A stretch of 35,225 nucleotides of DNA from Piscirickettsiaceae bacterium (lineage in GTDB: Bacteria > Pseudomonadota > Gammaproteobacteria > Nitrosococcales > Methylophagaceae): contig JAIBDZ010000016.1 of assembly GCA_024685975.1 (NCBI GenBank), positions 1-35,225 of the forward strand. Reading direction: 5' to 3'. A program made the position numbers and the translations under genes. The notes below the pieces were generated by a model. That model did no database searches, was not told the DNA's origin, and saw only the letters and a list, made by a program, of their open reading frames with translations. Below, piece after piece: positions 14,431 to 22,317 of this stretch (within the stretch, counting starts at the first letter, position 1; each line of letters starts with the position of its first letter).

Positions 14431-15594
14431 GTGGGTAATAATTATATGTTTACTTCTGAGTCCGTATCAGAAGGTCATCCAGATAAAGTCGCCGATCAAA
14501 TTTCGGATGCGATTTTAGATGAAATCTTACGCCAAGATCCCAATGCGCGTGTCGCTTGTGAGACATTAATCAAAACTGGCGCCGCCATTGTCGCAGGTGA
14601 AATCACAACGTCTGCGTGGGTTGATTTAGAAGACGTCGTACGAAAAACCATTACCGATATTGGCTATAACAGCTCTGATATTGGTTTTGATGGTAATACC
14701 TGCGCCGTGATGTCACTCATCGGCAAGCAATCACAAGACATCGCGATGGGCGTTGACCGTCAAACTCCAGAAGAACAAGGTGCCGGCGATCAAGGTTTGA
14801 TGTTTGGCTATGCCAGCAATGAAACCGATGTCTTAATGCCTGCGCCCATTACATACGCACATCGCTTAGTTCAACGCCAAGCAGAAGTCCGTAAAAATGG
14901 CACTTTGCCGTGGTTACGCCCTGATGCCAAAAGCCAAGTCACGTTTGTTTATGAAAATGACAAACCAGTCGCTGTTGATGCGGTTGTGTTATCAACGCAA
15001 CATAATCCAGACATCTCTCAACAAGACATTCATGAAGCGGTGATGGAAGAAATCATTAAACCGATTCTGCCAGCACAATGGTTGACAGCCAAAACACAAT
15101 TCCACATTAATCCAACAGGTCAATTTATTATCGGTGGCCCTGTCGGTGATGCGGGACTAACTGGCCGTAAAATCATCGTCGATACCTATGGCGGCATGGC
15201 TCGTCATGGTGGCGGTGCTTTCTCGGGTAAAGATCCTTCTAAAGTTGATCGCAGTGCCGCTTATGCTGGTCGTTATGTCGCCAAAAACATTGTAGCGGCA
15301 GGATTAGCCGATCGGTGTGAGATTCAAGTCTCTTACGCCATCGGAGTAGCAGAGCCCATGTCAATCACTATCAATACTTTTGGCACTGGCAAAATTGCAC
15401 AAGATAAATTAGAAGCCTTGGTCCGCGAACATTTTGATTTACGCCCAGTTGGTTTGGTTAATATGTTGGACTTGATTCGCCCGATTTACCAACCCACGGC
15501 CGCTTATGGTCACTTTGGTCGCGAAACACCAGAGTTTACTTGGGAACACACACACTTAGCAGACGTTTTACGTGATGCTGCTGGCATCAAATAA
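14431..15594 (+). CDS. metK: S-adenosylmethionine synthetase
   Basis: Makes S-adenosylmethionine from methionine and ATP in the cytoplasm. The 387-residue length and the motifs [13 protein letters not shown] at the N-terminus, [12 protein letters not shown] and [19 protein letters not shown] are those of bacterial MetK. The start is a GTG: GAGGA lies six bases upstream of it, and the next ATG, five codons later, would begin MFTSESV and lacks a spaced ribosome binding site. It is the first gene after the SAH riboswitch and 12 bases ahead of ahcY, so the two are one operon. Confidence 0.97.
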   Translation: MGNNYMFTSESVSEGHPDKVADQISDAILDEILRQDPNARVACETLIKTGAAIVAGEITTSAWVDLEDVVRKTITDIGYNSSDIGFDGNTCAVMSLIGKQSQDIAMGVDRQTPEEQGAGDQGLMFGYASNETDVLMPAPITYAHRLVQRQAEVRKNGTLPWLRPDAKSQVTFVYENDKPVAVDAVVLSTQHNPDISQQDIHEAVMEEIIKPILPAQWLTAKTQFHINPTGQFIIGGPVGDAGLTGRKIIVDTYGGMARHGGGAFSGKDPSKVDRSAAYAGRYVAKNIVAAGLADRCEIQVSYAIGVAEPMSITINTFGTGKIAQDKLEALVREHFDLRPVGLVNMLDLIRPIYQPTAAYGHFGRETPEFTWEHTHLADVLRDAAGIK

Positions 15595-15606
15595 TAGGAC
15601 ACCAAT

Positions 15607-16917
15607 ATGAACGCACCAATTGAAAACATGACTCCTGACTATAAAGTCGCCGACATCAGTTTGGCCGAATGGGGAGCAAAAGAAATCAAAATTGCTGAAA
15701 CAGAAATGCCAGGTTTAATGGCCATTCGTGAAGAATATGCAGGCAAAAAACCGCTTGCAGGCGCACGCATTGCAGGTTGCTTGCACATGACCATTCAAAC
15801 GGCTGTGTTGATTGAAACATTGATTGATCTAGGCGCAGAAGTACGTTGGTCGTCATGTAATATCTTTTCAACACAAGACCAAGCCGCTGCGGCTATTGCA
15901 GCGCAAGACATTCCTGTTTTTGCTTGGAAAGGTGAAACCAACGATGAAGCGATTTGGTGTATCAAACAAACTATTTTTGGCCCAGATAACTGGCGTCCAA
16001 ACCTTATCTTGGATGATGGTGGTGATTTAACCCAAATCATGCACGATGAATATCCTGAATTATTAGCCGATGTAAAAGGCTTATCAGAAGAAACGACTAC
16101 AGGCGTTCATCGTTTATATGAAATGATGAAAGAAGGCAGTCTGAAAGTGCCTGCCATTAACGTCAATGATTCGGTCACTAAATCTAAGTTTGATAATTTA
16201 TATGGCTGCCGTGAGTCTTTATTAGACGGTATCAAACGTGCAACAGACGTGATGGTTGCCGGTAAGATTTGTGTTGTCTTAGGTTATGGCGATGTCGGTA
16301 AAGGCTGTGCGCAAGCCTTTAAAGGGATGGGCGCAACAGTCATGGTGACTGAAATCGATCCTATTTGTGCATTACAAGCCGCGATGGAAGGCTATCGTGT
16401 TGTCAATATGGATGACGTTGCCGCTATCGGTGATATTTTTGTTACCACAACAGGTAATGTCGATGTGATTAACCATGACCATATGGTCTCTATGCATAAC
16501 GAAGCCATTGTGTGCAATATCGGTCACTTTGATTCAGAAATCGATGTCGCGTCTTTGCGTCAATACGAATGGGTCAATGTGAAACCTCAAGTCGATCATA
16601 TTATCTTCCCAGATGGTAAACGTATTACGCTGTTAGCTGAAGGACGTTTGGTGAACTTAGGCTGTGCGACGGGGCATCCAAGCTTTGTGATGTCAGCATC
16701 ATTCACTAACCAAGTTATGGCCCAAATTGAATTGTGGGAAAACAGCGACAATTACAAAAATGAAGTCTATGTATTACCAAAATCATTAGACGAAAAAGTT
16801 GCCCGTTTGCATTTGGGTAAAATTGGCGCTCATCTAACGGAGCTGACCACAGAACAAGCGCAATATCTCAGTTTAAGTAAAGAAGGACCTTACAAGCCTG
16901 AACATTACCGCTATTAA
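15607..16917 (+). CDS. ahcY: Adenosylhomocysteinase (SAH hydrolase)
   Basis: Hydrolyses S-adenosylhomocysteine to adenosine and homocysteine, removing the inhibitor left by methyl-transfer reactions, with bound NAD+. The 436-residue protein has the NAD-binding [15 protein letters not shown], the substrate segments [12 protein letters not shown] and [15 protein letters not shown], and ends in KPEHYRY, the characteristic C-terminus that reaches into the partner subunit of the tetramer. An ATAGGACACC sequence precedes the ATG. It follows metK by 12 bases and is closed by a strong terminator, so it shares the SAH riboswitch leader. Confidence 0.98.
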   Translation: MNAPIENMTPDYKVADISLAEWGAKEIKIAETEMPGLMAIREEYAGKKPLAGARIAGCLHMTIQTAVLIETLIDLGAEVRWSSCNIFSTQDQAAAAIAAQDIPVFAWKGETNDEAIWCIKQTIFGPDNWRPNLILDDGGDLTQIMHDEYPELLADVKGLSEETTTGVHRLYEMMKEGSLKVPAINVNDSVTKSKFDNLYGCRESLLDGIKRATDVMVAGKICVVLGYGDVGKGCAQAFKGMGATVMVTEIDPICALQAAMEGYRVVNMDDVAAIGDIFVTTTGNVDVINHDHMVSMHNEAIVCNIGHFDSEIDVASLRQYEWVNVKPQVDHIIFPDGKRITLLAEGRLVNLGCATGHPSFVMSASFTNQVMAQIELWENSDNYKNEVYVLPKSLDEKVARLHLGKIGAHLTELTTEQAQYLSLSKEGPYKPEHYRY

Positions 16918-16927
16918 TTTAGACCAG

Positions 16928-16960
16928 AAAGGGCTAATCTATTCAGGATTAGCCCTTTTT
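16928..16960 (+). terminator. Rho-independent terminator after ahcY
   Basis: A 12-bp stem AAAGGGCTAATC (16928-16939) with GATTAGCCCTTT (16947-16958), followed by a T-run. It ends the metK-ahcY operon. Confidence 0.95.
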
Positions 16961-17014
16961 ACTATCATTTGGGCCGTTTTCATTTACTTTTAAGTCCTAT
17001 ATTAAAGCCACAAC

Positions 17015-17707
17015 ATGAGCTATTTTGCCGATGCCTTAACGGCTGCCTTTGCACTCATCATATCTTTTGATGCTGAGCTTTATGCCATCGTCTACAACTC
17101 TGTTTCGATTTCACTCATCGCCGCATTATTGGCTGGTCTTTTAGCGATTCCTGCCGGCATTGCAATGGCCCTGAATGACTTTCATGGCAAACAATTCATT
17201 CAGCATATTCTCAATACCTTAATGTCGATGCCGACGGTGTTAATTGGGTTATTGCTCTATGGCTTACTGAGCCGCCAAGGCCCGCTTGGTCATCTCGAAT
17301 TACTGTACACCCCTTCCGCCATTATCTTGGCTGAAACTATCCTCATTTTCCCCATCATGATGAACTTGGCCATTGCTGCGGTCACCGCCGCCGATCCAAG
17401 ATTGGTCCCGACCCTCGTCAGCTTGGGAGCAAAATCAACGACATTGGCGTTTCATGTCGCCAAACAAACCCGTTTTATTATGATATCGGCCATCATTACT
17501 GGTTTTGGTCGCGCCATTGGTGAAGTCGGTGCAGCCATGATGGTCGGCGGAAATATTGAAGGGTATACCCGCACTATGACAACGGCCATTGCATTAGAGA
17601 CTAGCAAAGGCGAATTTGAAAGTGGCCTTGCTTTAGGTTTATTACTGTTATTGATTGCCTTTATCGTCAATTTCCTACTGTCTTGGATGCAACGAGGTCA
17701 GCAATGA
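17015..17707 (+). CDS. tupB: Tungstate-type ABC transporter permease (TupB-like)
   Basis: A 230-residue inner-membrane permease with about five to six membrane segments. The ABC-importer coupling loop is visible as the EAA-like stretch near ADPRLVPTLVSLGAKS, followed by GFGRAIGEVGAAMMVGGNI, the typical TupB/WtpB signature. The family imports tungstate, or related oxyanions such as molybdate, with an ATPase and a periplasmic binding protein. The ATPase follows with a four-base overlap, but no binding-protein gene (tupA) is next to it in this window. Tungsten would serve for example a formate dehydrogenase, an attractive role in a methylotroph but inferred. Confidence 0.85.
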   Translation: MSYFADALTAAFALIISFDAELYAIVYNSVSISLIAALLAGLLAIPAGIAMALNDFHGKQFIQHILNTLMSMPTVLIGLLLYGLLSRQGPLGHLELLYTPSAIILAETILIFPIMMNLAIAAVTAADPRLVPTLVSLGAKSTTLAFHVAKQTRFIMISAIITGFGRAIGEVGAAMMVGGNIEGYTRTMTTAIALETSKGEFESGLALGLLLLLIAFIVNFLLSWMQRGQQ

Positions 17708-18693
17708 CGCCTATCTACCAATTAACGCAGTTGAAGGTATTCCGAGGACAAAAATGTACCTTAACAATTCCTGAACTCACCATCATGCATGACAGTAGCA
17801 TCGCTTTATTAGGAGATAATGGCGCGGGCAAATCAACACTGTTAAATTGTTTAGCCTTTATTGAAAGCCCAACTGAAGGTCACATTACCCTTGATGGTCA
17901 AGTTATAACAAAACAGATTAACCAACAGCAACGCCGGAAAATAGGCTATGTGAATCAACAACCTTTTTTACTCTCCGGCACGATCAAAGACAATATTACC
18001 CTTGCCTTAAAACTACAAGGCATTCCAAAACAAGAACACGACGTACGCATAGAGCAGGCACTTTCTCGGGTTAATTTAAGCCATTTAGCACACCAAAATG
18101 CTGCCAAACTCTCAGGCGGAGAATTAAAACGTGCCGCCATTGCCAGAGCAACCGCCCATGATCCTGACGTGTTATTGCTCGATGAGCCTTTTTCTCACCT
18201 CGATCAAAGCCATATTCTTCAATTAGAAACCATCATTGAAGACTTTGCCGCACAAGCAGGAAAAACCATCATTTTCTCTACCCATGATCGTCTTCAAGGA
18301 GCGGCTTTAGCTGACAAAACGGTCAATTTAATCAAAGGGAAAATCACTAAAAGTCCATTACTTAACGTCTTTAACGGTGAATTACGTCCCCCTTTCTTTG
18401 ATACCGGAAAACAACAAATTCACACCACCAGCGAGCATGACCATGCCAGTCATATCGCGATTGATCCACATGAAATCATCATCTCCAATCATGCAATTGA
18501 CTCCAGTATGCGTAACCAATTTACGGGCAGGCTTATCGCCATTGCAGAAGAAGCTGGCGCCATCCATTTGACCATTGATTGTCAAGAGCGTTTTTATGCG
18601 ATTATCAGCCCAGAAGCCATGCATAGCCTAGATCTAACTATTGGCAAAACCGTCTTTCTCAGCTTCAAATCTACTGCCGTCAGCTTATTTTAG
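17704..18693 (+). CDS. tupC: Tungstate-type ABC transporter ATPase (TupC-like)
   Basis: The 329-residue ATP-binding partner of the preceding permease. Walker A is GDNGAGKST (37-45), the signature LSGGE (136-140), and Walker B LLLDE (157-161). The C-terminal part from about 240 contains HEIIISNHAIDSSMRNQF and resembles the oxyanion-binding (MOP/TOBE) regulatory domain of ModC-like ATPases. The ATG at 17704 overlaps the permease stop as ATGA; a TTG seven codons earlier is less likely. Substrate specificity rests on the permease. Confidence 0.85.
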   Translation: MTPIYQLTQLKVFRGQKCTLTIPELTIMHDSSIALLGDNGAGKSTLLNCLAFIESPTEGHITLDGQVITKQINQQQRRKIGYVNQQPFLLSGTIKDNITLALKLQGIPKQEHDVRIEQALSRVNLSHLAHQNAAKLSGGELKRAAIARATAHDPDVLLLDEPFSHLDQSHILQLETIIEDFAAQAGKTIIFSTHDRLQGAALADKTVNLIKGKITKSPLLNVFNGELRPPFFDTGKQQIHTTSEHDHASHIAIDPHEIIISNHAIDSSMRNQFTGRLIAIAEEAGAIHLTIDCQERFYAIISPEAMHSLDLTIGKTVFLSFKSTAVSLF

Positions 18694-18731
18694 AACTGGC
18701 TCACACTTTGGCCTAAAAAATGAGTATGCAA

Positions 18732-18746
18732 TGGCATAATAATTGC
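18732..18746 (+). promoter_or_regulatory. Possible sigma-54 promoter upstream of rpoN
   Basis: TGGCA (18732-18736) and TTGC (18743-18746) stand at exactly the spacing of the -24/-12 consensus TGGCACG-N4-TTGC. A start site near 18758 would give a leader of about 30 bases. If used, RpoN would control its own gene. No clear sigma-70 boxes are seen in the same 96-base gap. Confidence 0.45.
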
Positions 18747-18789
18747 GGTAACATGAATTCATGGAAGTCAATTTAGGTCAAGCAACATA

Positions 18790-20253
18790 GTGAAACCCTC
18801 TCTTCAACTCCGTGTAGGGCAAAGCTTATCTATGACGCCGCAATTGCAGCAGGCGATTCGTCTATTGCAGCTGTCATCCATCGAGCTACAAACAGAAATT
18901 CAAGAAGCCCTTGAAACCAATCCACTACTCGAAGTCGAAGAAGATATCGACTACGACAATAACTCTTCCCAAGATGATGGTGATTCAGACGGCAGCCAAG
19001 ATGTCGTTGTTCAAGATAGCTCACAACTTGAGCACAATGATATCCCAGATGAATTACCCACCGATAGTGAATGGGAAGACACTTTTGATCATCAACCTAC
19101 AGGCCCAGCTTCACAAGGTCCTGCTGTTGCTAATGACATGCCTCGTGATAACGAAGATGAGAGCGATCAAAGCTTGCAAGAACATTTATTATGGCAAATG
19201 CGCTTAACGCCTTTTACTGAATTAGAGCAAGCCATCGCCACCCTATTAATTGATGGCATTGAAGAAGATGGCTATTTCAAAGGCAACCTTGAAGACATTC
19301 AACAAGCCCTTGGTAATGATGAGCTTACCGAGCTAGACGAAATCGAAGCCGTGTTACACCGCATTCAGCATTTTGACCCTGTTGGCGTCGGTGCCCGTGA
19401 TTTACGCGAATGTCTTTTGATTCAATTACAACAAATCAGCGACGACACCCCGCAGCGTGCGTTATTAACCACCCTGATTGATAAACACTTGGATAGCCTC
19501 GCCAAACGAGATTACCAACACATCAAACGCGCTTTGAAGATCAATGATGAGCAACTCACTGATTTAGTCAAGCTGATCCAATTACTAAACCCGCGTCCTG
19601 GTAGCTTAGTACAAGTCGATAAAACAGAATATATCGTGCCCGACGTTTACGTTCGCAAAGTGAACCAGCGTTGGCAACTATCTTTGAATCCAGACAATGC
19701 GCCTCGATTACAAGTCGCCGAACATTATGCCCAACTTATCAAACGAGCAGACAACAGCGCGGAAAACACTTATTTAAAAAATAATCTACAAGAGGCACGC
19801 TGGTTCCTAAAGAGCTTACAAAGCCGTAATGACACACTGTTAAAAGTGACCGAGGCAATTATTCAACGTCAAAAAGACTTTTTAGAACATGGTGATGAAG
19901 CAATGCGACCTTTGGTTTTGCATAATATTGCAGAAGAAGTCGACATGCATGAGTCCACTATTTCCCGTGTTACGACGCGCAAATATCTCCATACACCGAG
20001 AGGAATCTATGAACTAAAATACTTTTTCTCCAGTCATGTAAGTACAGACAATGGAGGAGAATGTTCTGCGACGGCCATCCGCGCCATCATCAAAAAACTG
20101 GTCAATGCCGAGAACCCAAGAAAGCCGCTCAGCGATAGTAAAATAGCTGATATCCTTGGTGAACAAGGCATTAACGTGGCCCGTAGAACGATTGCAAAAT
20201 ACCGCGAAACGCTGGCAATCCCGCCATCGAATGAGCGTAAGCGATTAGTTTAA
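18790..20253 (+). CDS. rpoN: RNA polymerase sigma-54 factor
   Basis: A 487-residue alternative sigma factor that directs RNA polymerase to -24/-12 promoters and needs AAA+ activators. Region I is the N-terminal Gln/Leu-rich SLSMTPQLQQAIRLLQLS; region II is very acidic (about 52-115); the core-binding part follows; a helix-turn-helix lies near 365-390 (HESTISRVTTRKY); and the RpoN box ARRTIAKYRE is at 464-473. The start is GTG with TTTAGGT upstream. It heads the cluster rpoN-hpf-ptsN-hprK-EIIA-ptsH-ptsI, the usual setting for nitrogen-related PTS genes, and a sigma-54-like promoter sequence lies upstream. Confidence 0.98.
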   Translation: MKPSLQLRVGQSLSMTPQLQQAIRLLQLSSIELQTEIQEALETNPLLEVEEDIDYDNNSSQDDGDSDGSQDVVVQDSSQLEHNDIPDELPTDSEWEDTFDHQPTGPASQGPAVANDMPRDNEDESDQSLQEHLLWQMRLTPFTELEQAIATLLIDGIEEDGYFKGNLEDIQQALGNDELTELDEIEAVLHRIQHFDPVGVGARDLRECLLIQLQQISDDTPQRALLTTLIDKHLDSLAKRDYQHIKRALKINDEQLTDLVKLIQLLNPRPGSLVQVDKTEYIVPDVYVRKVNQRWQLSLNPDNAPRLQVAEHYAQLIKRADNSAENTYLKNNLQEARWFLKSLQSRNDTLLKVTEAIIQRQKDFLEHGDEAMRPLVLHNIAEEVDMHESTISRVTTRKYLHTPRGIYELKYFFSSHVSTDNGGECSATAIRAIIKKLVNAENPRKPLSDSKIADILGEQGINVARRTIAKYRETLAIPPSNERKRLV

Positions 20254-20292
20254 AAAACTAATCACCCTTTTGACCAACAGGAGTAAACTACT

Positions 20293-20619
20293 ATGCAGTT
20301 AAACCTAAGTGGACAACATATCGAAATTACAGATAGTCTTCGTGATCACGTGAATAATAAATTCGAAAAATTGACACGTCACTTCGATCACATGACCAAT
20401 GTACACGTGGTTCTATCGGTCGAAAAACAACGTCAAAAAGCCGAAGCCACCGTCCACGCTAGTGGTGCAGATATCTTTGCTTCAGATGAAAATGAGAATA
20501 TGTACACCGCCATTGAACATCTTGTCGCAAAATTAGACCGACAGATTATTAAACATAAAGATAAAATTAAAAATCACCATCAAGCTGATGGTGCTGATAT
20601 GAAACATAACGCCGGATAG
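20293..20619 (+). CDS. hpf: Ribosome hibernation promoting factor (short HPF)
   Basis: A 108-residue short-type HPF/YhbH protein that binds the 30S decoding centre and promotes inactive 100S ribosome dimers in slow growth. The fold signature runs from MQLNLSGQHIEITDSLRDHV through FDHMTNVHVVLSVEKQRQKAEATVH to DIFASDENENMYTAIEHLV. A CAGGAG lies ahead of the ATG. It follows rpoN by 39 bases and precedes ptsN by 11, the common gammaproteobacterial order. Confidence 0.96.
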   Translation: MQLNLSGQHIEITDSLRDHVNNKFEKLTRHFDHMTNVHVVLSVEKQRQKAEATVHASGADIFASDENENMYTAIEHLVAKLDRQIIKHKDKIKNHHQADGADMKHNAG

Positions 20620-20630
20620 AGGACACCACC

Positions 20631-21095
20631 ATGCTCATCGCTTCTTTGCTCGTTAATGCCGACAACATTCACTGCAATGAAAATGCCATTACGAGCAAGA
20701 AGCGGTTGTTGGAAAATTTAAGCCACTATTTGGCGACCAATACCCCAACCATGACTGCTGAACGTATCTTTCAGGCCTTGCTTGAGCGAGAACGCTTAGG
20801 CAGTACTGGTTTGGGGAAAGGGGTTGCAATACCCCATGCGCGCGTTCCCGAATTAACAGAAACCGTCGCCACCCTCATGATCCTCACCAAGCCCATCAAT
20901 TATGATGCTGCTGATAATCAACCCGTTGATATTATCTTTGGCTTGCTGATTCCCGATGGCAGTGAGCAATACCATCTAGAACACCTTGCTCGCCTCGCTA
21001 AACTATTGCGAGAACAAGCTAACTGCCAAACGATTCGTGATACACACGACCCAGAAAAACTATTCAATTTATTACTCGCCATTGACGACGATTAA
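20631..21095 (+). CDS. ptsN: PTS IIA-like nitrogen regulatory protein PtsN (EIIA-Ntr)
   Basis: A 154-residue EIIA domain of the fructose/mannitol type that ends the nitrogen PTS phosphorelay and regulates by binding partners, typically potassium transport or stress regulators. The phosphorylated histidine is His69 in GVAIPHAR, preceded by the family ERERLGSTGLGKG loop. A GAGGAC lies ahead of the ATG. In this cluster it sits with HPr, EI and a kinase for HPr, so its phosphorylation may respond to both relay input and HprK. No PtsP-type nitrogen EI is visible here; the EI at the end of the cluster lacks a GAF domain. Confidence 0.96.
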   Translation: MLIASLLVNADNIHCNENAITSKKRLLENLSHYLATNTPTMTAERIFQALLERERLGSTGLGKGVAIPHARVPELTETVATLMILTKPINYDAADNQPVDIIFGLLIPDGSEQYHLEHLARLAKLLREQANCQTIRDTHDPEKLFNLLLAIDDD

Positions 21096-21100
21096 TTGCC

Positions 21101-21634
21101 ATGAAGATGCACACTTCACAGTCAGAATATCATCATGGCGTTTGTGTCGTCATCGCTGGAAAAGGCGTGCTCATTACTGGTGAAGCAGGTATCGGCAAAA
21201 GCAGCCTCGCATTAGAATTATTACACCATGGTCATCAACTTATCGCCGATGACCATATTGAGTTACGACAACAACACAATATCACCGCTTTTTGTCCGCC
21301 ATTATTACAAGCATTGTTGCACACCCGTGAACTGGGTTTAATGAATGTCATCGACCTCTTTGGACAACAAGCTTGGCAAGCGCAGCATCGCGTCGATTAT
21401 GTTGTTCAATTACAAGCTGACAATCACATAACGCAACAGGATTTAAGCCCCGAATTAGGACAATACCAAGTCGGTAACCAAACCTTACCCATCTTAACTT
21501 TATCGATCGCTAACCCCGCTTCATTATGCCATCGCATAACAACATGGATCACATTACAATCGACTGGACGTCATACAGAACAACAATTCCAACAACAGCA
21601 TCGTGCTCTGCTCAATAGCAACAGCATGACGTAA
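21101..21634 (+). CDS. hprK: Short HPr kinase/phosphorylase (catalytic domain only)
   Basis: A 177-residue protein containing only the kinase domain of HprK, without the N-terminal domain present in Firmicutes enzymes of about 310 residues; such short forms are known in proteobacteria. Walker A is GEAGIGKSS (27-35) and the catalytic acidic pair is Asp50-Asp51 in LIADDHIELR. The predicted action is phosphorylation and dephosphorylation of the HPr serine (Ser46 in the ptsH product encoded nearby). It lies directly between ptsN and the EIIA-Man-like gene, in the place where many gammaproteobacteria have rapZ. A second ATG two codons in (21107) is also a possible start. Confidence 0.88.
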   Translation: MKMHTSQSEYHHGVCVVIAGKGVLITGEAGIGKSSLALELLHHGHQLIADDHIELRQQHNITAFCPPLLQALLHTRELGLMNVIDLFGQQAWQAQHRVDYVVQLQADNHITQQDLSPELGQYQVGNQTLPILTLSIANPASLCHRITTWITLQSTGRHTEQQFQQQHRALLNSNSMT

Positions 21635-21646
21635 AGAGATAATTTT

Positions 21647-22051
21647 ATGGCCGTAGGCATTTTACTTATTTCACATAACCAAGTCGGCGCTGAGTTGATA
21701 AACACAGCAAGGCAAATGTTGTCCTGTTATACCTTACCGACCAAAGTAATCTCGATAGGGATCCATGATGATCGTGATGCTATCAAACTCAAATTACAAC
21801 AAACATTAGATGAAACCGAACAAGGGCAAGGCACCTTAATCTTAACCGACATGTTCGGTTCAACACCGAGTAATATCGCGTGTGATGTCTCTGAACGACA
21901 CGATGTTCGTATTGTGTCAGGGCTTAATTTGCCCATGTTAATACGCGTATTAAATTACCCTAACCTCAGTCTAGATGAACTCGAAAACAAAGCCATTACT
22001 GGTGGCCAAGAAGGCGTAGCCCGATGCCACCATACAGGATGTACCTCATGA
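21647..22051 (+). CDS. PTS EIIA component, mannose family (ManX-like, single domain)
   Basis: A 134-residue EIIA-Man-type domain with the phosphorylated histidine at His10 (ILLISHNQVG) and family segments LTDMFGSTPSNIA and VRIVSGLNLPMLIRVL. No EIIB, EIIC or EIID gene follows, so it cannot form a sugar transporter here and is probably regulatory, as in other proteobacterial incomplete PTS clusters. Its TGA overlaps the ptsH ATG. The C-terminal tail has two histidines and two cysteines (CHHTGC), which could bind a metal, though nothing proves it. Confidence 0.92.
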   Translation: MAVGILLISHNQVGAELINTARQMLSCYTLPTKVISIGIHDDRDAIKLKLQQTLDETEQGQGTLILTDMFGSTPSNIACDVSERHDVRIVSGLNLPMLIRVLNYPNLSLDELENKAITGGQEGVARCHHTGCTS

Positions 22052-22317
22052 TCGAACAATCCATTACTATCATTAATAAATTGGGTCTACATGCCCGTGC
22101 TGCAGCCAAATTTGTGACCACCGCATCTCAATTTGATGCTGATATTCAAGTCGCACGTAATGGCAGAATCGTCAACGGTAAAAGCATTATGGGACTCATG
22201 ATGCTCGCCGCAGCAAAAGGCACGGACATTGTCGTTCACCTCAATGGTGAAGATGAACAACAAGCTTATGATGCCATTAATGCCCTCATCAATGATTATT
22301 TTGGAGAAGGCGAATGA
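22048..22317 (+). CDS. ptsH: Phosphocarrier protein HPr
   Basis: An 89-residue HPr that carries phosphate from EI to EIIA proteins. The active histidine His15 is in NKLGLHARAAA and the regulatory serine Ser46 is in NGKSIMGLMML, so both phosphorylation sites are present, matching the HprK encoded two genes upstream. An AGGA is well placed before the ATG at 22048; an ATG at 22024 in the same frame would add eight residues unlike HPr. Translation is coupled on both sides by ATGA overlaps. Confidence 0.96.
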   Translation: MIEQSITIINKLGLHARAAAKFVTTASQFDADIQVARNGRIVNGKSIMGLMMLAAAKGTDIVVHLNGEDEQQAYDAINALINDYFGEGE

